Assembly: GCA_021613335.1 (NCBI GenBank)
Contig: JAJTWR010000236.1
Span: 262,501-326,500, forward strand
Direction: 5' to 3'
DNA length: 64,000 bases
From: Whitmania pigra
Taxonomy: Eukaryota; Annelida; Clitellata; Hirudinida; Haemopidae
Shown: in pieces, positions 26,150 through 38,879 of the stretch
How the letters are laid out: each line of letters begins with the position of its first letter
How positions within the stretch are numbered: position 1 is the stretch's first letter
Made by a program: the position numbers and the translations under genes
The notes under the pieces: model-generated
Database searches by the model: none
The model's input: the letters and a program-made list of their open reading frames with translations, nothing else
What the model was told of the DNA's origin: nothing

Positions 26150-26458
26150 TGAAATAACCCGGGGGTCCGCAAATAAGTAAGTTAACTAATAAGTTTATTA
26201 GAACAGGTATTCAGTTAACGGAACTGAATAATAGAAGTTAAGCGTTTAAGGAATTGAGGTACTTAAGGATGCAAATGGTTATTTGGGCTTCTAAGTTGTC
26301 TTGATTCTCGTTGTTTGTCAGGTGATTATCGAGAATGCTTTTCTGTAGCAAAAATAGATCCCACGTGCCCGGAAAAGATGCCAAATATAATTAAGTATAA
26401 ATTTAATTATATTAGCAATATAAACTTAATTAATTTCCAAAAATCTAAGTTTACAACA
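26150..26458 (-). repeat. 5' LTR (minus-strand orientation)
   Basis: 309 bp, TG...CA, adjoining the tRNA-Leu-type primer-binding site at 26128-26148 with one spacer base. Confidence 0.93.
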
Positions 26459-26606
26459 ATATTATAAATACAACAATTAAACTTACATATAATACATTAT
26501 TATTATTTCAAATAACATGAGAAGGAGGCAATCTCTGAAGAAAGTGCTTTAGATTTCATAGAATTAAAATACGCAAAAAACCTTTAAAATATAAATTAAT
26601 AACATT

Positions 26607-26637
<31 letters not shown>

Positions 26638-27757
26638 AGTTTAATATTAATACTCTAATAACATTAAAACAAATAAACTCACAACTTTTCGAAACAGTTT
26701 AAAATCTAACTGCAACAATAACAGCTTAGCAGGAATACAACAGGTATTTTATTATTATTAAAGTTTAAATTATTATTATAGTTTAAATTATAATTTGCTT
26801 CTTAGCTCGTTTTTATTACGTTATGCGAAATTATAATATTTTTCTTAATAGGAATCCTCATACAACAGTGACTATCAATAAACTTATCTTTGTTTAACTT
26901 ATCAAGTAATTACTTAAAGTAATAATTTATTCTAATTGACCAAATATTGACCATCATTATAATAAATTAATAATATTATTACAAATTATTACCACAATTT
27001 CTGTCAAATGAATTCAAGCAATTATGACGTTTTCTCTGAATATTTATCAACGATTGAGAGGAGACCCATATTCCTTGATATTTGGATGCTTACCGCGTGC
27101 TCTGCACGCTTATGTCTTGTAATTATTTCGTATGAACAGAAGTTATTTATTTAATTACTTTTTTATTAGTATGTTTACTTATTTATTCATTTTATTTATG
27201 TATTTCCATTTATTTTTTTTTCTTATTAGACAATATTTGTTTAATTATTTCAATTATTTCTTTATTGTGTCGGTGTAATTATTTTCATTTGAACAAATGA
27301 AGGAAGTTATTTTACGTTTATTGAAATTTTTACAAACAATTTATTTATTGGGTATAAATATGATTATATCCAAATAGAAATTCAAAAAGTTGTGCTTTGA
27401 AAAAAAAGAACTTGAAAGTATTCGTTTTTAAAATTATAACATAAAATTTAATTAAAATATAATAAATACCTAAAACTATTTATAATTATAATAAATATTG
27501 AATTGTATTTTAATCGCAACATTGAACACATTTAACAACAGCTTTGTTTTTATATTAAAAAAAATGAAAATAATGTTTCGATTAAATCTTGAGTAAACAT
27601 TTTGTAGGCATGAATTAACAGCCACAATTTCACGCTTGAATGAGCACAAACTTACATTGGCTGCTATCTTCAGGGAGGAACATTTAAAATATTTTATCTC
27701 ATTTATTTGATCTCATGTTTCGTTAACAAGTTTGTTGATAAATTTTAAAGGAATTAC

Positions 27758-27759
<2 letters not shown>
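26459..27759. other. AT-rich spacer, nothing recognised
   Basis: Small AAT run at about 26605-26635. No gene, RNA gene or transposon end identified. Confidence 0.6.
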
Positions 27760-27973
<214 letters not shown>

Positions 27974-29660
27974 ATGACAAGAAATAATAAAAGCAGCTTA
28001 TTAAATGATTATAATTAGTTAGAGATTAGAACATTTCATATAAAACAAATACTAAATAATCAGAATAAAATTCAACTCTTAAAAATTCAATAACTCTCAA
28101 GAAATTCAAAAGACTTTCACTTCAAACAGATTCCCCCGGTTTCAATTTCACAAGTTAAAAGTTTTAAGTTAAAAATTCATCAGTAACGGTTGAACTTTTA
28201 AGGTCAAACCCTTAATTATTGCGCCATGCAAATCATCCGCTCCTGCAATTAAAAATAAATGAATAACTAATCACTTCTTATGAATAATTAACACTCATTT
28301 AAATACATTTTACAGGCTCATCTTAAGGTTTGCGTTTCTCACACAAATACAGACCTGAAGATTCTCAAAACATGTTTCAAAAAATGTTCCTTGAAGTATT
28401 TTGACCAAAGGCCTAATTTTTTCGCTTTCCCTCGCCACATCAATTCCACTTGCTTCCTCTATATCTTCTTATATCCATATTGAAGCATTTCAATAATATT
28501 ATATCCATGTTATATTTACATATTATTACATTAATATTATATCATATTAATACTATATTAAAATCATATATTTTAAATAAGTACAATAATTACGGGAGGA
28601 TTTACTGAAGTAGGCCAATCTTCTGCTTTTGAACTGCTACTTAATTTGTTTGTATTTCTAAACGATTATTATTTTTTTTATTTTTTGTGAAACTCTGCTT
28701 TGAATTATTCACATTGGAACCTCACTGGTACATCTGTTTTGGAAAACCTTTTGTATAAATTTAATGATTAAGTATTTAATGATTTTTTTAAATGAATAAT
28801 ACAATAAATTAAATAAATAATAAACGCGTCTAAAAACGAGATGTTCGAAAGTGAAAGTTAAAAATGGAAATTCCAGCGCAGAAGATGAAAAGAAAGTATT
28901 CAATGGTCACCCGAAGCTATGAGGACAGAAGCTTTTTTTTTTGTCTCCGACAAGAAGTATGTGACTAAAAATATATTATTATTTGAATAAAAAATCTTTT
29001 TATAAATAATTAATTATAATTATAATCTAATTAATTGGAAACAGATTACATAATAATCATAATAAAATTAATAATAATGGTTAGCGATGATATTTATTAT
29101 GTACAGTTAATGATTATTAAATAACGCTAACAACTTTACTTGTAGAAAAATAATTATTAAAAAATTGGCTCCTTTTCATAATTCCAAGATGGCGTGGAAA
29201 ACGTGGTTCGAATTTAATTTTCAGCTTTTTATGGAAAAAACTTCGGAGAAATTTAAAATAAATTATTTACGTACAGACTGCTAATTTAAAATTTATATTT
29301 TAAACATTAAACAATTAAATAATAAAACATCAACAAATAGTAGAATAATTGTGAACAGCAACGTTCTGTCTTTAACAAGCAAAATAATTTTTTTAAATAA
29401 TCGTTGTACTTATACTTGTACTATTATTACTTGTACTGTTGTACTTTAAAGGTTTGTACTTCTTTGTCATTTTTACTGCCTTCTGTTTTCTTCTGGAATA
29501 ATTAGTTTAATTGTTTAGAAAATGTTGTTCTAAACCACCACCATCATCATCTTTTTCTTCTTCATCATGGCCGTCATCGTCACCATCATCATCATTCAGT
29601 TGAAGACTTCCTTTTCTGATTCAAAGATGACTTGACACCGGTGCATCTAAATGACCGTGT
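27974..29660. other. AT-rich spacer
   Basis: No gene supported. Short (CAT)n/(CTT)n patch at 29535-29600. A YY1-like CCAAGATGGCG at 29184-29194 overlaps a 31-codon frame (listed separately). Confidence 0.55.
29184..29284 (+). promoter_or_regulatory. YY1-like motif overlapping a short ATG frame
   Basis: CCAAGATGGCG matches the animal YY1 consensus, whose ATG is often the start codon of housekeeping genes. From ATG 29189 the frame runs 31 codons (MAWKTWFEFNFQLFMEKTSE...) to TAA 29282-29284. No other promoter feature is visible, so a chance match is likely. Confidence 0.15.
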
Positions 29661-29664
29661 AATT

Positions 29665-29767
29665 TTGTAATTTTCCACAGTTTAAATGTTAAAATGTTCC
29701 ATAATTTTCCACGGTTTAAATGTTAAAATGTTTCATAATTTTCCACGGTTTAAATGTTAAAATGTTC
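29665..29767. repeat. 34-bp minisatellite, left part
   Basis: About three units of AATTTTCCACGGTTTAAATG plus TTAAAATGTTCCAT. The array is split by the Merlin-like insertion and resumes at 30379. Confidence 0.88.
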
Positions 29768-30378
29768 GGATCTTTTCCAGATAAGCCCCGCCAAAAAGTT
29801 AACCCCCGCCACCAAAAAAGATTATAAAACAGAGGATATGAAATTTGTACTTTTAGTTTTTATTGAAGAGGGTAAAATTGAAACATGTCATTCATAATTT
29901 CCATGAAAAGGTCCGTATTTCTGTACCTTTGCCTCCAAGATCGGTGTGTGCCGCATTGGCGCTTATTCTGCATCTTGTGGACGTGCCACAAAGATTCGAT
30001 GGTTTGTGTGTGAGCTCCACTCGTTGGATCCACAAATTAACCGTTTGATGATTATAAAGTTGAAAGTGTCATCTGATGACCATTGTTGCACAAACGTTGC
30101 TGATGGATCACTCCGTGGCTTTGCAAAAAAACGTATTGCCGTCTCCTTGTCTTGAACGAGAGTCGAAAGTTCATTTCAGGTTTTAAGTCCGAACGTAGGA
30201 AATATTTGCACAAAATGGGCATAGAGGTGGATAAGGAGTTGTTTTGATGGCGTGCATTTAAATATTCAAATGTCCAGACATCAGAAATTGGATGCGTGCA
30301 TGAAATTAGAGTGGCGGGGCTTAACTATTCGCGAGTACAATTTTATCATTAGTGGCGGGGGTTATCTGGAAAAGATCC
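29768..30378 (-). mobile_element. Merlin-like DNA transposon, deletion derivative
   Basis: 611 bp bounded by inverted repeats GGATCTTTTCCAGATAA (left) and its complement at the right end, continuing imperfectly into CCCCGCCA. Flanked by the 8-bp duplication AAATGTTC (29760-29767 and 30379-30386). GG...CC ends, an 8-9 bp duplication and an IS1016-type transposase define Merlin. All three are met here, because the minus strand carries the transposase tail described below. It sits inside a 34-bp minisatellite. Confidence 0.85.
29860..30064 (-). pseudogene. Merlin/IS1016-type transposase C-terminal fragment
   Basis: On the minus strand YNHQTVN is followed, after a one-base shift, by FVDPTSGAHTQTIESLWHVH (codons from 30036 down), then KRQCGTH, RYRNTDLFMEI and a TAA at 29860-29862. 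'HxTVNH..FVDPxTGAHTxxIES.W' is the hallmark end of ISXO2/Merlin transposases and contains the final acidic catalytic residue region (TIES). Upstream coding is shifted and shortened and the enzyme is incomplete. The stop is only about 90 bp from the left inverted repeat, as expected for a transposase filling its element. Confidence 0.8.
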
Positions 30379-30426
30379 AAATGTTCCATAATTTTCCACG
30401 GTTTAAATGTTAAAATGTTCCATAAT
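30379..30426. repeat. 34-bp minisatellite, right part
   Basis: Continuation of the array at 29665-29767, beginning with the duplicated AAATGTTC. Confidence 0.85.
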
Positions 30427-30800
30427 TTCATTTCACCTGCTTCTCATTTTCGAGTACAAAGTGCCTCAAACAATTCCTTAGACTTGAAATCAGCGCAACA
30501 ACAGCCAACAACAACATGAGAGCAACAAGACTCAACAAAGAATGGTTCAACCCAAGTTGAGGAGGCAGAAAACATGAACAACTCTTTCCTCGGAGTAATT
30601 ATCTCCTTCTCGGTGATGGGCTTTCATTTCTTCAAATGTCAACGCGTGGAGACATGTGTTCGCCTACAAAAAACTTCAATTATAATTAGAGGCACGTAGC
30701 GCCTTCTTCAATGTTATTTTAGCTTCAGTAGTTATTAATTTGTTTTATTAATAAGATGTCTGTCATTTGAATTTAATCAAACGAGTTCTTATTCATTGAT
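30427..30800. other. Spacer
   Basis: Short CAA-rich patch near 30490-30540. Nothing else recognised. Confidence 0.55.
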
Positions 30801-31025
<225 letters not shown>

Positions 31026-32667
31026 ATATTATTAATTATTTATAAATAATAATAATTTATTATTTATAAAATAATTTACACTTTTACAGATGTTTTTCAG
31101 ATTCAACGTCACAAAAGCAAACAAATCGACATTTGGAAAGAGAAGTAAATACATGGAAATACGAAGGCATGAGAGAGGATTAATGTATTTTTTTTCATCA
31201 AAAAAAGAAATATAAAACTTTAAACTTTTAAATATTATTGAAATTATAAAAAAAAAATATTATTCAAGGATCTCGTCAAAATATTTCGATCGAAACATTT
31301 ACTTTTTTCTGAATAAAGCTTTTTCGTTTTTGCAGGTTTTCCTGAAAATTAAAAGAAATCAAGCAATAATTATAGGTTGTTTTGCCTGCTTATGATCCAC
31401 ATTTTCAATAAAAACTTTGATAGGAATTTTTGCGTCAAAGAACACAGACTTCGCAAGAGTTTTTAAAAATAAAATTTTAGATATTCGAATAAGAATCTTT
31501 TGGTTAATAAATTCATAAAATAAAATAAATAGAACAGGTTATTATGAGAAATTGTTATTAATTATTGATTAAAATTCAATTTTTATATGAATTAATTAAC
31601 TTGAATTGAATTCAACCAACCAACTACTGACCGCTTGTCGAGATGACAGAGTTATAAAAAATCCAACAACAACAATAAAATGCTTTATTTAATTTGATGA
31701 AACCTCACGATAAAATCAGATTTATAAAAATGGATTCAAAATTCCAAAAGTCGAAATAAAGCGGATTACGAGCAATGACAAAATTGTCACCTTTAGACAC
31801 GCACACGGCACGCGGTTCCAAAAATAGGATTGGCTTACTTAAGAATCAGAATAAAGTCTAACCGTGATAATTAAAACAGTTCCTGAATTTAAAATAAATT
31901 AGATTTATTTAAAAGACATTTTCAATTTTTTTTGGGAAAATACTTTTGTTTGCTTTTAAATTTTCAAAATGTTAATTTACATTTGTAATGACTCATTTGA
32001 AAATAAATCCCAGATAATCTTTAAATAACAAGTCGCAGTATCCATTAGGACAATTCATTCAAAAACATTCAAAAATTCAGGGCTGTGAAAATGGCTTTGC
32101 TCCAAGTAAAATAAAGCAGTTTCTGGAAAAATTCTGCAGTTGGAACGTGTTTGTCTTGCTTCACGGAGCAGATAATTGCTTTAAAAAGAACATTTTAGAC
32201 TTGAATTCGTAAAACCATTGCCTGGAAATTGTGAAGGAATATTCCGAAGATTAAGAGTTTAATTAGAGATTTATTTAAGTAGGACTTCTAAGAAATAAGT
32301 TCTATTCTAATGCAGAATCTTAGATTAAATTGCAGTAAATTTAGTTTTAAGTAATATTCCAAGGTTTATTTAAATATCAAAATTTGTATTTTTAAGTTAT
32401 ATTATAATATTTTATATTATCTTTAATAATTAAATTTTAAAACACAGAATTTGATTGTTTTGTAAATAAATAATTATTTTCAATTTCCTAATAATAAATG
32501 TGTTTTTCTTTAAAACGGTCGAATTGCTTTCTCGTAAATTATTCAGTGGTAAGCAGGAAAAGATATGTGAATATATAATGAGTTGACATTGGGCATCACA
32601 GCGTAGCACTCCAATATTTACTTTTTTCATCTGTCAGCTTTTGTTCCTGTGTCATTTGAGGATCTTT
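31026..32667. other. AT-rich spacer, nothing recognised
   Basis: No long frames, repeats or RNA genes seen. Confidence 0.6.
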
Positions 32668-32707
32668 AACAACAACAACAACAACAACAGCAACAACAAC
32701 AACAACC

Positions 32708-32772
<65 letters not shown>

Positions 32773-32817
32773 TCAAACAACAACAACAACAACATCATCA
32801 TCAACAACAACAACAAC

Positions 32818-32850
<33 letters not shown>

Positions 32851-32893
32851 TAAACAACAACAACAACAATATCATCATCAACAACAACAACTT
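32668..32893. repeat. (AAC)n microsatellite with CAT interruptions
   Basis: CAA triplets with phase slips and ATC/CAT inserts. Open frames read as poly-Asn, Gln, Thr or Val and are artefacts. Confidence 0.97.
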
Positions 32894-33256
32894 TTAAGAC
32901 AAAACAATTGCACTTTTGCATGAGTTTATGGCATTTGAATAGTTTTAGTAAATTCTTATTTGTGTTTTCTCTTGTAAAAAACAAGCTTTTTATAATTATT
33001 CATTAAATAATTTATTTATATATTTTATGATTTTTTGGAACGTCCCTCCTGCAGAACTTATTCACGAAGCATTAAGAAGTCGAGATGATTATCAGGAATC
33101 ATGAATCCCTAACTTTTAAAAATTATTTATTATTACATTAGTTGGAACAAAAAGGACATTAAATACAATTACAAAATTGGTAATTTAAAAATTATTAATC
33201 TGTTATTTATGCTCTTTATTCAGCATCATATTATTACGCTTAGAATTAAAAATAAC
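32894..33256. other. AT-rich spacer
   Basis: Nothing recognised. Confidence 0.6.
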
Positions 33257-33517
<261 letters not shown>

Positions 33518-33562
33518 GTTGGGTCTTTGAAACAATAACCAGTTGAACAGAAAACTTTATTG

Positions 33563-33992
33563 TTCGAATTTTCGCCGCGAGTTCTTGAATGGTCTCGCCA
33601 GGTTGCCTTTTTATATCGGTCCAAAATCTAAACCTTTCTCTCACAATGAATCTTTTGGGGTTGAAATTTTCCGTCATTACTGCTTGAATTTCCGAAAAGT
33701 CTAACTTATTGACTTCGCATGGAATTGTCTTTTGTGAAGCCGCAGTTTGTAAGAGTTTGTAAATTGAAGTTGACTGGTTTGTGAGGAAAACTTGAGTAAT
33801 TTTTGAGGTCGGAATAGAGTTTGCTTCTGTAAAGGTTTGAAACCGACTCATGTAGTCACCCCACAGCTCTTTATTCGGTTCGAAAGGCATGAAATTAGGG
33901 ATGGTCGTAGAATTCTCAGCAATTGACCGAGCCAGGGTTTCCATTTGTTTCGAAAATAGTTCCAGAAATTTAGCGATATCCGCCATTTTCAC
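33563..33992 (-). pseudogene. Truncated Gypsy gag
   Basis: The minus-strand frame opens MKMADIAKFLELFSKQMETL. It contains PFEPNKELWGDYMSRFQTF, then IYKLLQTA, FNPKRFIVRERFRFW and GETIQELAAKIR. This 'FxP...W..Y..RF' to 'E..FxP....ERFRF......GE....F' order is the retrotransposon gag (capsid-like) domain of Gypsy elements, which forms the particle shell. Coding continues in frame for about 16 more codons made of LTR sequence to a stop at 33513-33515. No zinc knuckle, protease or RT remains. Confidence 0.82.
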
Positions 33993-34110
33993 CCGCTTTG
34001 AAATTCAAATACACTGCTACTGAACAAATTCTGACAAACCTTTTCTGTTGGTTTCCTTGAAAATATCACTTTTCAGACTTTGAAACTTTTCTTTCGTTGA
34101 CTGCGCCAGT

Positions 34111-34230
34111 TGTTGGGTCTTTGAAACAATAACCAGTTGAACAGAAAACTTTATTGGCGGTCAAATATTCAGGAACAGAAACTAGAACTAAATATCGCTA
34201 ATGGCCAGTACCCGAAATGACGTCACAACA
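34111..34230 (-). repeat. 120-bp LTR with palindromic CRE at its edge
   Basis: Full LTR. TGACGTCA (34218-34225), a palindromic CREB/ATF-type site, lies 5 bp from the outer (upstream) end. The complement of TTTATT near 34149-34154 gives an AATAAA signal. Confidence 0.8.
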
Positions 34231-34288
<58 letters not shown>

Positions 34289-34296
34289 TATTATTA

Positions 34297-34383
<87 letters not shown>

Positions 34384-34398
34384 TTACTATATTATTTT
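34231..34398. repeat. (TTA)n microsatellite, right of Gypsy insertion
   Basis: Continuation of the array ending at 33516, split by the retroelement. Confidence 0.97.
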
Positions 34399-35575
34399 AT
34401 TCGATAAAACATTGTAGAGGCTTGTAGTTGATTCAATAAAATTATTAAAACTCCGAAATGCTCTCATTAAAAGACGGTTTTGTTTGCTTCGTTGCCAATG
34501 GAAACCGAGGACATTGAAGCTGACGTCTCAGGAGAAGAAAAATTGAAACCTGAACTTTTGCAACACGATTACTCTCATTTCGGGCGAAAATATTTTGTCT
34601 GAGAATGGCTTGGAAATTATTTTTTTGTGTGCTTTTTATTTTCTAATAAATCAGAGTTTAAAACAATAATAATAGGTTTTTTTTTCAATTTTCATTCAGC
34701 GAGTGTTTAAAGTGCCTTTTATAGCTTAGGTCCCAAGGATGTCAACGCATTGTAATAATAAACTTTATAAGTTTAAGCATTAAAAAGACAATAAAAGTAG
34801 AAAATATAAAATATAAATAAAATAATGAAATGAATGAGAAATTAGATTTAAATAGATTTAATTTTAAAAACAAATTGATTAAAATTAAAGACAAAATTGA
34901 AGTGTGATATAGCATTAATATTATGAATGATATTACAGAAACCAATTAAGAATATTTTGTAATATTTAATATTTTTTTTATATGAAGTTTAATTTGCATT
35001 TTAATAAAAACAAAAATGTCACGAAAATAGAACAATTAGTCAATAATTAGTAAATATATAACATTTACTAATCAGTTCTTTATTTCACGAAAAATGATTT
35101 GAAATTCGTCATCCGTTAATTTAACAAACGCTGGCTAGTATCTGTTATTTGTCATTGTATTTAATTGAACTAAGAAAATGTTTAAAAACAATTTTTAAAT
35201 CATTAAAATTGTAAAAAATTTAAATTAATTTCAGGTGGAAATTAATCGGTACTTTGAAGATTTTAATGGATCACAAAAAATCACATTTTAATTTCTCTTT
35301 TTTTCTTCAGTTAATCTGAATAATCGGCAAAGTACGTACATCACTCAGGTGATGTTTATTCGTGATTTGTACGAAAATTGCTGATAAATGATTACAATTT
35401 ACCATGTTAATGTTCAGGATCATCGTGTCTAATGTCTTGTTTCTATTGTATTTTTTCATTTTTTTCGAATTTTTCAAAATCGTAATTAATATGGAGCGAA
35501 ACACTGTACATTGCAATTAAATCGACTTAAAACTTTGACTTTTCACATCACAATCACCATCGAACATTTCGTGGT
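34399..35575. other. AT-rich spacer, nothing recognised
   Basis: No gene, repeat or RNA gene recognised. Confidence 0.6.
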
Positions 35576-35700
35576 GTCCTCTTCAACAACACCAACCCAA
35601 TCCATCAAGAACATTCACAACAATAACAATACCGCAAGCAACAACGACATTAGCATCAACAATAGCAACAACAACAACAACAGCAGCAGCAACAAAAAGG
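35576..35700. repeat. CAA-rich low-complexity tract
   Basis: CAACAACA words interspersed with ACC and AGC. Gives an Asn/Ser-rich frame without recognised domain. Resembles the tracts at 53850 and 58890. Confidence 0.6.
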
Positions 35701-35814
35701 AGAAGCTCATCTCGGCGAATATTCTTTTTCATCATGGATTCTTTAATGTTGATATATTTACGAATGGAGCTTCCATGGACTCAGAAAGTAGCAACATTTT
35801 CTGCATTATTGATG

Positions 35815-36030
35815 CCCACCAACCAACCAACCAACCAATCAACCAACCAACCAACCAATCAACCAACCAATCAACCAACCAACCAATCAACCAACCAACC
35901 AACTAATCAACCGATCAATCAACCAATCAACCATCCAACCAACCATCCAACCAACCAATCAACCATCCAACCAACCATCCAACCAACCAATCAACCATCC
36001 AACCAACCATCCAACCAACCAACCACATAT
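35815..36030. repeat. (AACC/AATC)n tetranucleotide array
   Basis: AACC and AATC units (with ATCC in the right half) in irregular order. The open frames give PTNQ-rich peptides and are artefacts. Confidence 0.95.
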
Positions 36031-36094
36031 GAGATTAAGGAGGACCCACTAATGGGGAGAACTTGTTGAATACGTTTGGCACCCATCTTCGCCA

Positions 36095-36465
36095 AGGTTC
36101 AAGATTATGATGATGATGATGACTAGGACGAAGATTATGATGATGATGATGATGAACAGGTAAGTAATTTTGAAATTATTATTATTATTATTATTATTAT
36201 TATTGTTATTATATCTTAACATGGTAAACCGTGCAAATGACATCGATAATGTATTCAGCGTCTGTGTTCAGTTGTTTGTTTTATACAACGTTGTTTGTAT
36301 AAAAGATTTTCACCCCGAGCCGTTGGCAACAAGACATTGTGTTTCGCATGCCTTGATGTCATAAGACGATGATCAAGTTATGATGACGATGATGATGATG
36401 ACGACGGTGATGATGATGATGGTGGTGATGTTATGATAACCGTGATGATGATGATAACGATGGAT
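36095..36465. repeat. Small (GAT)n and (TTA)n patches
   Basis: GAT at 36105-36155, TTA at 36177-36207 and GAT/GGT at about 36365-36460, separated by unique sequence. Confidence 0.85.
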
Positions 36466-38373
36466 AAGATATTCTCATATTTAGAAAAAATAATATTGTA
36501 AGAATAATTATTAAAATGATTTTTTAGAGTTATACGTAATTTATTCTGAAAGGTTTTATTCTTGTAATAAGCGAAAGTAACTCAACATGTTTGAAAGCAA
36601 TTCGTCCTCATCAAATGGGACATTTCATTTGCTCTATTTTGTTTTATTTAAGAACTAATAAATAAATACATTCATGTCTGTTACAAATAAACATTCATCA
36701 AATTGAAACTCAAAAAATAATCATCATGATGATAATAATTACAATTATTTTATGCTATTTCACGATAAATTGTCCAACATTGGACAATAAAGTTATGACG
36801 AGAAAGTCATAAAAATAAAGTTATAAAAACGGCTTCAGCAGCAAGAAATCTTGCACCGAAAGTCATGAATAAGCAAGAAGACTGCGAAGAAGTTTCCAGA
36901 TGATCGGGAAAGAAATGAATTTTTCCAGGAGTTGATGTTCAATTCCTCCGCGGAAGCACAATTTCCAAGTGTTCACTTTTTATGGACTCCGAAGGTGTGC
37001 TTCGTTGTACCTTGATTATAAATTGTGTTTGGCAAATTTATGACTTTCAATGAAAGCGGGAACATTATCGCATTTCATTAAGCCTGCAGTATATTTGGTC
37101 ATCCGCTGAAAGCAGAAATAACACGACATTTTGTGCTAATAAAAAGCCGTGGGCATAAAATCCAATTATGTTATGAAATTATCTCCTAAAATATGACGGC
37201 ATGAGAGTTATGAAGAAAGATTTCTCTTCTGTTTCAATTTGGCTGAACCGCTCAGACAAAAACATACAACAAGTTATTTCAACAACAACAACAAGTTGTC
37301 TAAACTCAACAACAACATACGACAAGTACTAGTAAGATAATCTAAAAATAGCAAGTTCTTGAGAAAGAATATTTGAAGTTAAAAAAGTGGTTCCCAGTTG
37401 CGTAATCATTGAATCCTTACAACTGCTGATCAATCTTATATCTGCACTTCCATCTATTATTCATCACCCATTTCTTTTCATGTCATCCATTCATCCATCC
37501 ATCCATCCATCCATCTAATCATTTATCCATCTATTCATCCAGCCATCCATCTATCATTTGAGGAGGAAACAGGGACTGAAATTTAAGTACAAATAATTAT
37601 ACGGACGTGTGATAAATTGAATCCTGTTTCAATGGAAACCTTCATATTTTGATAAACAATTCAAGTTTTATGATTTATTTCCAGTTTCCAATCATTAATA
37701 ATAGATGTTAAATACAATACTAAACGTAATACACTTATATAAAATACTTTTATTTTTTCTATTTAAGTAACAGTAAAGTTTTCATTAATTTATTAATCAT
37801 AGTTCAATAATTAGAATTAATACCTATTACAAACCAATTTTGTCAATATTATAATATATGCAATAATTTATTATTTGTAATTTTTATCATTAAAAAAAAT
37901 TGTTATTTTAACTAAAAAATTATAATTTCATTTTGAAGTATTTGAGATGATCTCTATTATTTGCATACTTGTTTAGTAAATTACAAGTTTAATAACATAT
38001 GATGCATACATAATTATTATAATTGTAATAGATATAATAGATGGATAGATATAATTTTAAACGTAATAATTGTAATAAATATAATAATTGTAATTATAAA
38101 AATATGTTTTATTGTTTTGATGTTGTTGCTGTGGTCATTAATGTTTCCAATTTATTTCCAGATGCAACCTTTGTGTGACCCTTGAATAATGAAAGACTGA
38201 AATAAATTCAATTTGATGGAGTGTTTAATTTCCAGTCGCAACTATTATACCTAGTGAGTGAGATGGATAGATGGGTGGGTGGCTGGATATTTCAATCAAT
38301 TGTATTTTAAATTTTTAAGACTCCAACGATTAATTGAAATATAATATAATTAATTACGCTTCGAAGATTGCAC
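36466..38373. other. AT-rich spacer
   Basis: A (CATC)n patch at 37488-37555. The stretch 36820-37200 is somewhat GC-richer but no frame is recognisable. Nothing else supported. Confidence 0.55.
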
Positions 38374-38381
38374 TATAGTTA

Positions 38382-38879
38382 GGCACCCCGTCATAACAGC
38401 CCGGCGACAAAACAGCCCCGTCAAAATAGCGATAAAATTGGTTCATTGTGGATTTTTTACATGTTCACATGACGTGATGGTAAGTTGAGTTCGATAAGGT
38501 GATTGACTTTGTGTGGCTCGAATATGTTGTACGTCAATCGATAACATAAATTAAATTCCAATTCCAATTCAAACCCTTCATTGTACACATTGCAACGGGA
38601 ACTCTGGGAAGGATCAAAAGAAATTAAACGATCAAAGGAACCTTCGTGACTTAATAAGTCTTGTAAATTCTCTTTGTGCAGATTCAGATGTTGCATTTTT
38701 ATTTATTTAATTTGGAATCAGTTAACGGTTAATATATTCAACTCACAAAATTTTTTTGAATGTATTTTTTAAAATATTTTGACGGGGCTCTTTTGTCCTG
38801 GGCTATTTTGTCGCCGGGCTATATTGACGGGGCTGTTTTGACGGGGCTATTTGACGCCGGGCTGTTATGACGGGTCACC
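38382..38879. mobile_element. Foldback transposon, copy 2 (short arms)
   Basis: Same termini as the element at 14262: GGCACCCCGTCATAACAGCC on the left, the inverted GGTGACCCGTCATAACAGCC on the right. Left arm 38382-38430 has about three modules, right arm about 38778-38879 has about seven of the same 14-16 bp type. TATAGTTA at 38374-38381 recurs at 38881-38888 (8 bp, one extra A on the right side). The interior (38431-38777) is not related to that of copy 1. It holds an unrecognised 79-codon minus-strand frame (38457-38696). Confidence 0.82.

Larger units (their letters stand above)
24590..26458 (-). mobile_element. Compact non-autonomous LTR retrotransposon with identical LTRs
   Basis: Two 309-bp LTRs (24590-24898 and 26150-26458) begin TG, end CA and are identical at every base I compared. 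They are flanked by ATAT on both sides (24586-24589 and 26459-26462). Transcription runs on the minus strand. Next to the right LTR is a 21-bp stretch (26128-26148) whose complement starts TGGTGTCAGGAGTGGGATCC, which fits a primer-binding site for a tRNA-Leu 3' end. Next to the left LTR is the purine-rich tract AAGGAGGG (complement of 24901-24910 region). An AATAAA signal (complement of 24634-24639) lies late in the LTR. The 1251-bp interior has no protease, RT or integrase, so the element depends on a relative, probably Gypsy/mag-like. Confidence 0.93.

Noticed and set aside
32668..32893. Direct repeats with regular spacing resembling a CRISPR array
   Set aside because: The sequence is slipped (AAC)n with no unique spacers, in eukaryotic-type DNA.
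38457..38696. 79-codon minus-strand frame inside foldback copy 2 as transposase
   Set aside because: No motif of any transposase family, and the frame is not found in copy 1.
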